In this document: positions 1 through 7,111 of the stretch, piece after piece
Layout of the letters: each line of letters begins with the position of its first letter
Numbering within the stretch: position 1 is the stretch's first letter
Source of the DNA: Saccharothrix sp. ST-888
GTDB lineage: Bacteria; Actinomycetota; Actinomycetes; Streptomycetales; Streptomycetaceae
Reading direction: 5' to 3'
Assembly: GCF_000955975.1 (NCBI RefSeq)
Contig: NZ_JYJF01000038.1
Coordinates: forward strand, 1-56,150
DNA length: 56,150 nucleotides
Made by a program: the position numbers and the translations under genes
Notes under the pieces: model-generated
Databases searched by the model: none
Seen by the model: only the letters and a program-made list of their open reading frames with translations
What the model was told of the DNA's origin: nothing

Positions 1-1
1 C

Positions 2-574
2 CTCCTTCGCTGCGGCAGGAAGCTGGAGAACGGCAGCGCGTGCAACGCGAAGTTGTACGGTGCGCCTGCCCGGAAGACGCATGCCTACCGGTGCCGGTCA
101 CTGCTGGACGGGGGCTGCAACAAGCTCAGTCGTCAGGGACCGGCGATCGACAAGCTGATCAAGCATCTCGTGCTCGCCAAGCTGGAGAAGCGGAACGCTG
201 AGCGTCAGCCTGTTGAGGAAGTCTGGTCGGAGGAGCCGAAGCTGGACGCCGCCCAGCGCCGGAAGGCCGCTCTGGAAGCCCAATGGCACGCCGAGGAGAT
301 CAGCGACTCAACGTTCTTCGCTCTTCTCAAGAAGGAGGAGGCCGAGATCAAGCGGTTCTCCAACGAGCGGAGGACCTGGGCGACGCGGCAGGAGACGAGG
401 AAGCACCAGGTCACCAATGTGCGTGAGCAGTGGGAAGGCATGGATCTCCAGCAGAAGCGCGGAGTCATCTTCGACGCACTGGAAGCCGTGGTCGTCCTGC
501 CGGGGGTGAAGGGATCTCACAAGTTCGATCCGGACACCGTCGTCCCTGTCTGGAAAGAGGAGGACGTCAGCTGA
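2..574 (+). CDS. Large serine recombinase (integrase), C-terminal part
   Basis: The reading frame is open from base 2, so the gene begins outside the window and only its last 190 codons are present. The first 40 residues contain four cysteines (about 4, 14, 31 and 39) in the spacing of the recombinase zinc beta-ribbon. A charged, helical stretch (about 50-150) resembles the coiled coil that large serine integrases use to control synapsis. The end, with an LEAVVVLPG-type strand, matches the usual C-terminus of the phiC31-like family. The N-terminal catalytic serine domain is not visible. The enzyme would integrate and excise the mobile element whose genes follow. Its stop overlaps the 3' end of the convergent small gene 567-821 by 8 bp. 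The family is secure; the att site lies outside the window. Confidence 0.85.
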   Translation, partial: LLRCGRKLENGSACNAKLYGAPARKTHAYRCRSLLDGGCNKLSRQGPAIDKLIKHLVLAKLEKRNAERQPVEEVWSEEPKLDAAQRRKAALEAQWHAEEISDSTFFALLKKEEAEIKRFSNERRTWATRQETRKHQVTNVREQWEGMDLQQKRGVIFDALEAVVVLPGVKGSHKFDPDTVVPVWKEEDVS

Positions 575-821
575 ACTTGACGCCGAGCGTGTGACCCATC
601 CGGTCCCACTTCTCAGCGCTCCAGTCCGGCGAACTCTCCACCCATTTGGCGACCCAAGCCCTCTCGGCTTCGGTCAAGTCCTGTTCAGGCGCCTCGATCT
701 CGGTCGGGGCGCCTGTCTCTTGTCCGTCGTGTGCACTGCCAGCTACCGGAGCCACCGGTCGTGCTGCTGATCGCCCCTGCCGCCAAGTGCGGCGATGTAC
801 CCGCGCCGACCGCTCAGGCAC
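567..821 (-). CDS. Small hypothetical protein of the mobile element, downstream of repSA
   Basis: 84 residues. The GTG start (821-819) lies just before the repSA stop (816-814), so the genes overlap by 8 bp, and a GGAGAGGTGG purine run precedes it inside repSA. This supports translational coupling. The N-terminus is Arg-rich. The C-terminal 45 residues are acidic and Trp-rich (AERAWVAKW, SPDWSAEKWDR) and look like a folded helical segment. No HTH is visible. In pSAM2 the gene in this place is xis. Here the integrase is a serine recombinase, so a directionality factor is a possible role, but that rests on position only. A longer in-frame reading to 1013 would lie inside repSA and is unlikely. 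Confidence 0.55.
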   Translation of the reverse strand: MPERSARVHRRTWRQGRSAARPVAPVAGSAHDGQETGAPTEIEAPEQDLTEAERAWVAKWVESSPDWSAEKWDRMGHTLGVKFS

Positions 822-2286
822 TTGTCTCGCCACCTCTCCGGCTGCCGTAGGTCGCCATCTCCTCTCTGGCCACGACCCGATTGGTGGCGAGGTCTTCGGC
901 GATGCCTGCGGCGATGAGTGCTTGGGCGAGGGTCTCGTGGCCAGAGCCGGCGTAGCGCCAGACGGATTCAGTAGTGGTGTCGGTGTCCCAGTCGGTGAAG
1001 AGCTGGCGGTCACCGGCCGCCTGGGTGCGGGCGTGGTGGGCGCGGGCGGCCCGGAGCTGGCCGTAAGTGGTGGAGTAGGCGCGGGTTTTGGTGAGGCAGT
1101 GGCCCCGGTAGCCGAGCATGTGGGCCCAGGCCCGCAGGCGCAGGTGTTCGAGTTCGGGCAAGCCGCCGAGGCGCCAGGCGGTGGCGATCAGCGCCCGGAC
1201 GTGGTCGGTGACGCGCAGGGCGCGGATTTCGGTGAGGGAGTCGATGCGTCGGTCTACGGCGCCTGCGGTCTCCACGCTCTTGCTTGTGTATTTGGCGACG
1301 TACGCGGCTACGGCTTCGTCGGTGATCCGGCCTCCGTCGCCGCCCGAGATCGGGTGAATGTCGAGCTGTGTGCCGAAGCGCAGGCGGACGTTCCCGTAGG
1401 CGGCCGACTCCGGTGGAGCGAGCGCAACGGCGGCCGCCGCCGAACGCACCGTCTCCGTCAGGAGGTCTGTGGTGGCCCAGGCGGGGGGCGGGGTGTCGGG
1501 ACCGTCGGGTCCGTCCAGGCGGATGACGGCGTGGAAGTGGATGGCGCCGCGTCTTTGGTACTCGGCGACCTTGGCGGCCGAGACCCGCACCAGGGTGCGC
1601 ACGGCGGTGCGGCCGACTCCGGTGCGGGCGGCGAGGTGGTGGTACAGGTTGTCCCGGAACGCCTTCCACAGCGCCGGGGCCGCCGCGTTCCACAGCACGT
1701 GGCCGACGTAGTCGTAGCAGTGCGGGCACAGCGGCTGACCTATCGCCGGGGCGTTGTCCGGGTGGGCCAGGCCGCAGCCGCGCCGCCGGTCGTGTTCGCA
1801 GCTCCCGCGCCGAGCCGGGTGGCACTCCCCCGCCCGGTGGACCGGGCCGAAGCTCGGCGCGGTGAGGGTGACGAACAGGCGGGGGTGGCTGCGGACGCTG
1901 GCCGGGATGCCCTTGCCGCCGGACAGGCCGGCACGGACCAGGTGGAAGGTGTCGCCGGAGTGCTCCCGGGAGCAGGGTGCGCAGCGTGATGCGCGGCGGT
2001 TGCGGCAGCGGACGGCCAGGCGGCCGCCGGGTTCGGTGGCGGTGGTGTAGTGCCGCAGGACCTCGCCGGTCACGGTGTCGTGGACGGTGGTGTGTCCGGC
2101 GAGGTAGACGGGGTGGGCGCAGCCGCCGGTGGCGGTGATCTGTTCCAGCCAGCGGCCGAGTTGGGGCGTCTCGCCGAGGCGAACGAGGTCCCGGTCGACG
2201 AGGGGCAGGGCCCGCAGCCGGGCGTCACGGTCGAGGTGGGCTCGGCGTTTGGCGGGGTCGGTGTGCGGGTTGGTGCTGGCGGTCAT
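814..2286 (-). CDS. repSA: RepSA-like rolling-circle replication initiator
   Basis: 490 residues. An HUH endonuclease signature is visible: HFH at about 250-252, followed by YVAKYTSK at about 329-336, which holds the candidate nicking tyrosine. Three Cys/His clusters (about 94-109, 163-175, 187-190) match the zinc-binding N-terminal half of pSAM2 RepSA-type initiators. In that family the protein nicks the element's double-strand origin so the excised form can replicate by rolling circle. The ATG at 2286 is chosen because it overlaps the stop of the small ORF 2283-2423 and has GGAG about 10 nt upstream. A 17-codon upstream extension lacks these features. It is the penultimate gene of the leftward transfer/replication operon. 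Confidence 0.9.
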   Translation of the reverse strand: MTASTNPHTDPAKRRAHLDRDARLRALPLVDRDLVRLGETPQLGRWLEQITATGGCAHPVYLAGHTTVHDTVTGEVLRHYTTATEPGGRLAVRCRNRRASRCAPCSREHSGDTFHLVRAGLSGGKGIPASVRSHPRLFVTLTAPSFGPVHRAGECHPARRGSCEHDRRRGCGLAHPDNAPAIGQPLCPHCYDYVGHVLWNAAAPALWKAFRDNLYHHLAARTGVGRTAVRTLVRVSAAKVAEYQRRGAIHFHAVIRLDGPDGPDTPPPAWATTDLLTETVRSAAAAVALAPPESAAYGNVRLRFGTQLDIHPISGGDGGRITDEAVAAYVAKYTSKSVETAGAVDRRIDSLTEIRALRVTDHVRALIATAWRLGGLPELEHLRLRAWAHMLGYRGHCLTKTRAYSTTYGQLRAARAHHARTQAAGDRQLFTDWDTDTTTESVWRYAGSGHETLAQALIAAGIAEDLATNRVVAREEMATYGSRRGGETSA

Positions 2287-2423
2287 GGGGGGTGTCTCCA
2301 AGGCCAGGGGGTGCCGGGCCCCGGCCAGGCCAGGCATGTGCTGGCGTGGCCGGGGGCGGCGTTGGGGCGGGTGGGGGTGTGGTGGCCGGGGGCTGGGTGG
2401 CCGGTGGCTGGGCTCTGGGGCAT
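2283..2423 (-). CDS. Tiny Pro/His-rich ORF translationally coupled to repSA
   Basis: 46 codons starting at ATG 2423 with a good ribosome site (GGAAAGGA, about 6 nt upstream). The TGA overlaps the repSA ATG (ATGA). The product is rich in Pro, Gly, His and Ala and ends in PWRHPP. No domain is recognisable. Its position between the spd gene and repSA, the strong ribosome site and the overlap argue that it is translated, perhaps mainly to deliver ribosomes to repSA. The composition could also be chance reading of GC-rich DNA. Confidence 0.45.
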   Translation of the reverse strand: MPQSPATGHPAPGHHTPTRPNAAPGHASTCLAWPGPGTPWPWRHPP

Positions 2424-2455
2424 GAGGGGGTCCTTTCCGGGGTGGCTGCGGGTGG

Positions 2456-2647
2456 TCAGGTGGTGTGGGTGAGGCCCTGGGCGATCCAGGTGACGGCGTA
2501 GACGATCGGGTCGGTGACGTGGACGCGGTCGAGGAAGATGCCGAGCAGGCCGACCAGCGTGACGTGCCAGGTGCGCAGTTCGCCGGAGCGGATCAGGAGG
2601 AAGACGACCACCGCCATGAAGGCGATCAGGATGACGGCGAGGCTCAC
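2456..2647 (-). CDS. SpdD-like small membrane protein (plasmid spread)
   Basis: 63 residues. GTG at 2647 overlaps the TraSA stop (GTGA). The N-terminal 20 residues (SLAVILIAFMAVVVFLLI) form a clear membrane segment, and a second hydrophobic stretch (HVTLVGLLGIFL) follows a short charged loop. Small membrane proteins next to traSA in Streptomyces plasmids and AICEs are Spd proteins, needed for intramycelial spread after the TraSA-mediated transfer. The assignment rests on size, membrane segments and place in the operon, since spd genes are poorly conserved. Confidence 0.6.
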   Translation of the reverse strand: MSLAVILIAFMAVVVFLLIRSGELRTWHVTLVGLLGIFLDRVHVTDPIVYAVTWIAQGLTHTT

Positions 2648-3978
2648 AGGTAGACCCCTTCGGTGTCGTCGGGTTCGGTGTCGTCGGATTGCGCCGGTTC
2701 GGTCGTCTCGGTCAGTCCGGGCCAGGTGGGTGCGAGGTGGGCGTGCTTGCGGGCGGTGCGGCGGGCCTGTCCGGGGGTGGTGTGGATGGAGCGGGCCCGG
2801 AGCCACCGGCCGTCGTCCCCGGTCGTGATCGCGATGCCCTGTTCGGCAGGGGTGATCTGCTGGGCGGCGGTGAGGGCGTCCTTGTCGAGGTCGCCCAGTG
2901 CCATCTCCGCCGTTCCCGGGTCGCTCACCCGGTGGCAGACCCGTCCGCCGAGTTGGGCCCGCAGGGCCGTCACTCCGGGGCCGAGGTCGGAGCCGACCCG
3001 CTGTCCGGCGATGACCAGGTGGATGCCGAGCGCCGCGCCGAGCTGGGCGAGGCGGAGCAGGTTGGTGGAGATCTCGCCGACTTCCGCCTTGTCGTCCCGG
3101 GTTGCCGTCAGGTAGAGCTCGGCGACTTCGTCCACGATCACGACGATGGGCATCAGCCTGTGTCTGCCGGGCAGGTCCCAGATGGAGCGGGCGCCGGCCG
3201 TGCGGCACAGCTTCATCCGGGCCTCGGCCTCACGCACCAGTTCGCCGATCAGCTGGGCGGCTTGGCTGCGGTCGGAGGCCAGGGCGGAGAGTCGGGGTTC
3301 GAACAGGGAGAGTTCCATGCCGCCCTTGAGGTCGATCCCGAAGAGGGCGACCCGTTGGCGTGCGAGCTGGCTGACCAGGGCCGCGATCAAGGTGGACTTA
3401 CCGGAGCGAGTGGCGCCGACGATCAGCCAGTGCGGCACCCGGCGGAAGTTGATCACCCACTGTTCGCCGTCCTCCCGCATGCCGACGACGGCCCGCAGCA
3501 TCTCCTGTCGCAGCAGGTACGGGACGGAAGAGGCCGCCAGAGGGTCCCAGGCCATGGCGGTCACGGTCGCGAAGCCCCGGGCGCCGCTGGTCACGCGGAC
3601 CCCGTACACCCGCCAGGCGTGGGTGATGGCGTCTGCCGCCAGGGCGAGTTGTTCGGGGACTTGTCCGGGGTGGAGGCGCACCCGAATCGACAGGCCGCCG
3701 CGCAGGAGTTTCGGCATTCCGAGCTGGGGAGGGACCGGCTTGAGCGGATCACCTCTCACGACCAGGTCGCCGAGCAGGGCGTTGGCCGGACGGCGGGGAA
3801 CCGCCAGGCCGAGCATGGTGGTCAGGCGGCGCCAGCTCAGCCGGGCCCGGACCACGGTGGCCGGGTAGCCGAGCAGGCACCACCACACGTACGGGTGCCG
3901 ATCCCGCAGCACCGGCCCCAGGGCGAGGGCCAGCATGACGAGGGCGAGCAGCAGCACCCACAGCAGTTGGAGGGCCAT
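2644..3978 (-). CDS. traSA: TraSA-like FtsK/SpoIIIE conjugative DNA translocase
   Basis: 444 residues. An N-terminal membrane segment (about 3-22) is followed by a linker and an FtsK/SpoIIIE ATPase core. Walker A GATRSGKST lies at about 188-196 and Walker B IVVIVDEVAEL at about 278-288. The usual AGQRVGSD and LGGRVCHRV stretches follow. Streptomyces TraB/TraSA proteins form membrane hexamers that pump double-stranded DNA between hyphae without a relaxase. The ATG at 3978 overlaps the stop of the upstream gene (ATGA), and a 95-codon in-frame extension upstream is low-complexity readthrough. The stop overlaps the spd gene. This is the main conjugation gene of the element. Confidence 0.92.
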   Translation of the reverse strand: MALQLLWVLLLALVMLALALGPVLRDRHPYVWWCLLGYPATVVRARLSWRRLTTMLGLAVPRRPANALLGDLVVRGDPLKPVPPQLGMPKLLRGGLSIRVRLHPGQVPEQLALAADAITHAWRVYGVRVTSGARGFATVTAMAWDPLAASSVPYLLRQEMLRAVVGMREDGEQWVINFRRVPHWLIVGATRSGKSTLIAALVSQLARQRVALFGIDLKGGMELSLFEPRLSALASDRSQAAQLIGELVREAEARMKLCRTAGARSIWDLPGRHRLMPIVVIVDEVAELYLTATRDDKAEVGEISTNLLRLAQLGAALGIHLVIAGQRVGSDLGPGVTALRAQLGGRVCHRVSDPGTAEMALGDLDKDALTAAQQITPAEQGIAITTGDDGRWLRARSIHTTPGQARRTARKHAHLAPTWPGLTETTEPAQSDDTEPDDTEGVYL

Positions 3979-4187
3979 CAGATCCCGTTCCCGTTCTCCG
4001 CTGCCGCGTTGCGCGCCTCGGTCACCAGGTCGCGGGCCAGGGCGCCGGCCTTGTCCGCGAGGGCGGTGATGTGGGGGAAGAGCAGGCCGCCGGTCTGGTC
4101 GGATGCGAACGGGTCGATCTCCGGGGCCAGTTCGCCGAGCTCCACCAGCACCCGGCGCAAGCGCACCCTCATCTGCGAGCCGCTCAC
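3978..4187 (-). CDS. Small conserved AICE protein upstream of traSA
   Basis: 69 residues. GTG at 4187 overlaps the stop of the upstream gene (GTGA), and its own TGA overlaps the traSA ATG. The N-terminus is basic (MRVRLRRVLVELGEL). The rest is a predicted helical protein with PFASDQTGG in the middle and an Ala/Asn-rich end. I do not recognise a domain. Small genes of this type sit between the SCO3933-family gene and traSA in many Streptomyces integrative elements, so it is probably part of the transfer operon. The coding call is strong because of the overlaps on both sides; the function is unknown. Confidence 0.7.
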   Translation of the reverse strand: MSGSQMRVRLRRVLVELGELAPEIDPFASDQTGGLLFPHITALADKAGALARDLVTEARNAAAENGNGI

Positions 4188-4549
4188 GCGTCACCACTCT
4201 TACGCCCGGACGCGGCCGAGGCGGTCGGGGCAGCGGCGGGGGCGGGGGTGATGGCATCCGCACGGAAGCTCATCCCGTGCCGGTCGCCCATAGCCCACGA
4301 GACTGCGACCAGGCCGGTGACCGCCACTCGCACGCCCTCGGTGATGCCGACCGGCTCGCCCGAGACGCTGATCTCGATGATCGAGGCCCGGCGGCCCTCC
4401 TGGCGCACCGCGACACCGACGGTGAAGACCGTCTGCCCCTCCCGGTCCTTCTTGACCTCTCCGGTCTCCCGGTTCGCCAGCCGCGCCTCCGGGGCCACGA
4501 TGCAGGTCATCGTGCCCAGCCTGGCGAGGTCCACAGGGATGGACTGCAT
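4184..4549 (-). CDS. SCO3933-family AICE regulatory protein
   Basis: 121 residues beginning MQSIPVDLARLG, the characteristic start of the SCO3933-like proteins of Streptomyces integrative elements. AAGGAG lies about 8 nt before the ATG. The body alternates beta strands (MTCIVAPEARL, TVFTVGVAVRQEGRR, IIEISVSGEP, GVRVAVTGLVAVSW), and the Ala/Pro-rich tail looks disordered. The family is linked by position to regulation or assembly of the transfer/replication module (the pra-like place of pSAM2), but its biochemistry is not established. It is the first gene of the leftward operon, divergent from the GntR repressor. Its promoter must lie in 4550-4680. Confidence 0.75.
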   Translation of the reverse strand: MQSIPVDLARLGTMTCIVAPEARLANRETGEVKKDREGQTVFTVGVAVRQEGRRASIIEISVSGEPVGITEGVRVAVTGLVAVSWAMGDRHGMSFRADAITPAPAAAPTASAASGRKSGDA

Positions 4550-4584
4550 GAAGCACACTCCTTGGAACCCACCAAAGGCCGCAT

Positions 4585-4693
4585 GACGACAGTCGTCAAA
4601 CGTACTTACCTTTGGCGGAGTCACGATGATGGAGCACCTTGACGCCTCAGCGCAAGGGATTCATGCTTACGTTTGACGATTAGCAATTGACGA
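4585..4693. promoter_or_regulatory. Divergent AICE control region with inverted operator copies
   Basis: Between the leftward transfer operon and the rightward GntR gene, TCGTCAAACGTA (4593-4604) recurs as its exact reverse complement TACGTTTGACGA (4668-4679). A shorter third copy, TTGACGAC, lies at 4687-4694. The first copy overlaps a perfect palindrome GACGAC-A-GTCGTC (4585-4597). A possible rightward promoter is TTGACG (4639-4644), 17 nt, CATGCT (4662-4667). Binding by the adjacent KorSA-like repressor is inferred from position and symmetry, as for pSAM2 KorSA. Confidence 0.55.
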
Positions 4694-4800
4694 CAGATCC
4701 ACTACATGCCGCCCGAGCTGGGCAAACGATCACTCACAGCGACTCAAAAAACGACGCGAAGCGGGCCAACCCAGGTGCCCGCGCAAGGGGTTCAGCCGAC

Positions 4801-5595
4801 ATGGCGATCATCCGGAACGAGGCCCTGCACAAGCAGGTGGCCACGGCAATGCGACAGTCCATCGGCAACGGCGAATGGCCGCCCGGTAGCCAGCTCCCCA
4901 CGGAGACCGACCTGGCCCAGACCTACGGCGTCTCCCGACCAACCATCCGACTCGCCGTCGCCGCCTTGCGCACCGAGGGCCTGTTGGACGTGAAGCAGGG
5001 CCGGGGAACCTTCGTCCGAACCGCAGCTCTCGGCCCCGCGACCGCCATCGAGCGCACTGTCACCCAAAGCGGCAGCCGCTACGAGACACCCTCGGACGAC
5101 TGGTGGACCGGCGTCGAGGAGCCGACCGTCTTCCGCACCCACACCGACGCCGTCACCGCCCCGCTCCTGGCCATGGACGAAGGCGAGTTGATGATCTCCG
5201 TCGACCGGCTCATCGCAGACCCCGCCAGCGGCACCCGCGCCCTGCACCGTCTACTCCTGCCCATGGAACACATCGACGGCACACCCCTCGCCGACACCCC
5301 GGACGTGTCACCCGCCAAGGCATACGCAATCCTCACCACCGCCGGCCACGACCTCACCTGGCGCGAACAGGTCACCGCCAAGGTGCCCACCCCCGAGGAG
5401 CGCCAGGTCCTGAAGCTGTCGGAGGCCGATCTCCTCTTGGTCGTCTACCGCGTCACCATGGATCGGGCCAACGGGCAGCCGCTCATTTTGGAGACCGTCC
5501 GCCTCGGTGCCGAGACCACAGCCCTCGCGTACACCATCGACGCCCAGGAGCCCACGCCCAAGCGGACCAGCGACGCCAAGGGCGCCCGCCTATAA
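4801..5595 (+). CDS. GntR-family (KorSA-like) transcriptional repressor with UTRA domain
   Basis: 264 residues. The N-terminal GntR winged helix (about 1-72) reads PPGSQLPTETDLAQTYGVSR followed by GLLDVKQGRGTFV. A UTRA/HutC-type effector domain (about 90-250) contains the signature LLMPMEHI-like and LILETVRL segments. In AICEs the KorSA homologue represses transfer and replication genes and its own promoter. The start at 4801 begins at the conserved MAIIRNEALHKQV. The 38-codon upstream extension has no conserved residues and would run into the candidate operators. It is transcribed away from the transfer operon over a 251-bp control region. Confidence 0.85.
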   Translation: MAIIRNEALHKQVATAMRQSIGNGEWPPGSQLPTETDLAQTYGVSRPTIRLAVAALRTEGLLDVKQGRGTFVRTAALGPATAIERTVTQSGSRYETPSDDWWTGVEEPTVFRTHTDAVTAPLLAMDEGELMISVDRLIADPASGTRALHRLLLPMEHIDGTPLADTPDVSPAKAYAILTTAGHDLTWREQVTAKVPTPEERQVLKLSEADLLLVVYRVTMDRANGQPLILETVRLGAETTALAYTIDAQEPTPKRTSDAKGARL

Positions 5596-5660
5596 GCCCT
5601 GTCTTGTGGATCACGGATGACCTATGCTCGCCGCCGGACGCAGCTGCGACAGGGGGAGCG

Positions 5661-6170
5661 ATGGGGAACTGGAGTGCCCGGTTCGCGGCATTGATGGGCG
5701 CCGGTCCATGGCCACCGCGCAGGCGGCCGGGGATGAACCCGGTCCTCTCCACCAGGCAGGTTCGCCAGTTCGAAGAGCGGTACGGGGTACTGCTACCTCC
5801 GTCGTACCGGGCGTTCATCATGACGGTGGGCGACGGCACAAAACCGGATTACGGCTCCGCGTCGAGCATCTCCCGTCTCGCCAGCAGCTACGGCGATTGG
5901 GTGGAGTCCGGGTGGCCCGGCTTCCTGGCGACTCCATTCCCGCACACCGAGGCGGTCCACGCGGACGATCTCGACGATCACGAGTGGGACGCACTGACAA
6001 CCGGATCGATGCTCATTGGTCGTGACGGTGAGGCCGCTGCGCGACTTGTCGTTACTGGACCAGCGGCAGGCCAGGTGTGGAGCGACTGCCTCTCCATCAA
6101 CGACACCCTCTATCCCGGGCCGGACTTCAGCATCTGGTACCCGTCGCGGCTTCCCAAGCGATCGCGCTGA
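5661..6170 (+). CDS. SMI1/KNR4 (SUKH) family protein, immunity-like
   Basis: 169 residues. AGGGGGAG lies a few nt before the ATG. The core has the SUKH pattern: FEERYGVLLPPSYRAFIMTVGDG (E-x3-G-x2-LP-x2-Y-x3-L type), then a Gly-rich strand, FLATPFPH, an LIGRDGEAAARLVVTGP strand pair, VWSDC and FSIWYPSRL. SUKH proteins are best known as immunity proteins that neutralise polymorphic toxins, but many single copies have unknown roles. No toxin gene lies beside it. It follows the GntR gene by 65 bp on the same strand and may be element cargo. Confidence 0.75.
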   Translation: MGNWSARFAALMGAGPWPPRRRPGMNPVLSTRQVRQFEERYGVLLPPSYRAFIMTVGDGTKPDYGSASSISRLASSYGDWVESGWPGFLATPFPHTEAVHADDLDDHEWDALTTGSMLIGRDGEAAARLVVTGPAAGQVWSDCLSINDTLYPGPDFSIWYPSRLPKRSR

Positions 6171-6290
6171 CCGGACGGAACCCCCTGCAACCTGCTCTGC
6201 AGGTACGGCCCATCGCGAAACCAGCCCCTGTAAGACTGCCGACTCCGGCCGGTCGCGGCGGCTGTCGCATATCTTCTTCACTTACTCAAG

Positions 6291-6312
6291 CGGCGGCGCG
6301 TGCGCGCCGCCG
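6291..6312. repeat. Short perfect hairpin in the 6.17-6.66 kb non-coding stretch
   Basis: CGGCGGCGCG, two bases, CGCGCCGCCG: 10-bp arms. It lies 120 bp after the SUKH stop and could terminate that transcript. The stretch 6171-6659 has no convincing gene. Confidence 0.5.
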
Positions 6313-6436
6313 GGCGACCCCTGCCGCTCCGGCCGGGCATGCGGCCTGACGGCCGTTCCGGGCCGGGCGGCAGGCCGCCCTGCACTGGCCGGCCACCACG
6401 CCGAGCATCGAAGGCTGCCGCGCAATGGCTGGGGCT

Positions 6437-6623
6437 GGCGGTGGCGGGAAGGTTTACGCACCTTGCCGAGCCGGAACCCGCGTCGAGCGCAACCGGGGGG
6501 CCACTCGGCCAAATTGCGGTCAGGCCCAGAAGCCTGCCCGAGATCGCGGGCCAGCTTACGGCCCCCCGGCCACGCCCGACCCCAGCACGGCAAGGACACC
6601 GCCCAAACCTTCCCGCCACCGCC
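6437..6623. repeat. 187-nt nested inverted repeat, candidate single-strand origin or structured RNA
   Basis: A series of perfect inverted arms is nested around one centre. The 19-nt outer arm 6437-6455 (GGCGGTGGCGGGAAGGTTT) pairs with 6605-6623. Inside it 6461-6468 pairs with 6588-6595 (8 bp), then 6493-6502 with 6560-6569 (CCGGGGGGCC, 10 bp), 6504-6508 with 6538-6542 (5 bp), and 6521-6525 with 6532-6536 (5 bp). The region has no credible gene and lies between two convergent genes. Large structured non-coding regions of this sort serve as single-strand origins (sti/sso) in rolling-circle Streptomyces replicons. A complex terminator is the alternative. Confidence 0.6.
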
Positions 6624-6659
6624 CGCGCGCACACGCTGACCACCCACCGGGCCGTCCCG

Positions 6660-6953
6660 TCAGGCGGCCTCCCGCCCAACCTCGGCCGCCTGGGCCAACA
6701 GCTCCTCCAGGCGCAGCCAACCCGCCGCCACGCCCTCCAGCCGCACCACGCCCCGCCCCTGCGCATCCGTGTCCGCAATCGCCCGCAACTGCCACCGCTC
6801 CACACCGCAGCCGGCAAGCAGCACGTTCAACTCACCGGCCGCAGCATGTGCCTCACGCCAGCCGGCCGCGTAGTCCACCCCGCGCACCCACAGCCACTCG
6901 TCCGGCTCCAGGCCCTCCGCCGACTCTCCGAAGAAGTCGCCATCCCCGTCCAA
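6660..6953 (-). CDS. Hypothetical protein, acidic N-terminus
   Basis: About 97 residues from a TTG at 6953, which has AAGGGGAG about 11 nt upstream; no ATG or GTG lies near it. The frame is open to a GTG at 7058, but that start sits inside the hairpin 7050-7090 and gives an Arg/Trp-rich extension. The protein has an acidic start (LDGDGDFFGESAEGLEPDEW), a WLWVRGVDYAAGWREAHAAAGELNVLL segment in two parts, and a helical end rich in Leu, Glu and Ala. I do not recognise a family. It is transcribed in the same direction as the HATPase cassette but is separated from it by a strong hairpin. It may be partly co-transcribed or have its own promoter. Confidence 0.5.
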   Translation of the reverse strand: MDGDGDFFGESAEGLEPDEWLWVRGVDYAAGWREAHAAAGELNVLLAGCGVERWQLRAIADTDAQGRGVVRLEGVAAGWLRLEELLAQAAEVGREAA

Positions 6954-7049
6954 CAGACCGTCAACTCCCCTTGACCACCAGCCCTGACCGGGAATCCGTG
7001 TACGGACATGCCGACAGCCCCGGTACCATCGGCACCGGGCTACCGCCCA

Positions 7050-7090
7050 CCGGACCACCCCATCCCCGCCAAGGTCACGGGGTGGTCCGG
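7050..7090 (-). terminator. Hairpin terminator after the HATPase/HTH cassette
   Basis: CCGGACCACCCC (7050-7061) is the exact reverse complement of GGGGTGGTCCGG (7079-7090), with a 17-nt loop. It lies 22 nt past the stop of 7112-7414, so it likely ends that leftward operon. Confidence 0.7.
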
Positions 7091-7111
7091 CAAGTCTTCA
7101 GTTGACCTTGT

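Noticed and set aside
646..1989. 447-codon open frame on the plus strand opposite repSA
   Set aside because: It is antisense to repSA, rich in Gly/Val/Ala, has no ribosome site and matches no family; GC-rich codon bias opens this frame.
5103..5660. N-terminal extension of the SUKH protein
   Set aside because: The frame is open upstream through the GntR gene but is Arg/His/Pro-rich shadow; ATG 5661 has a good ribosome site.
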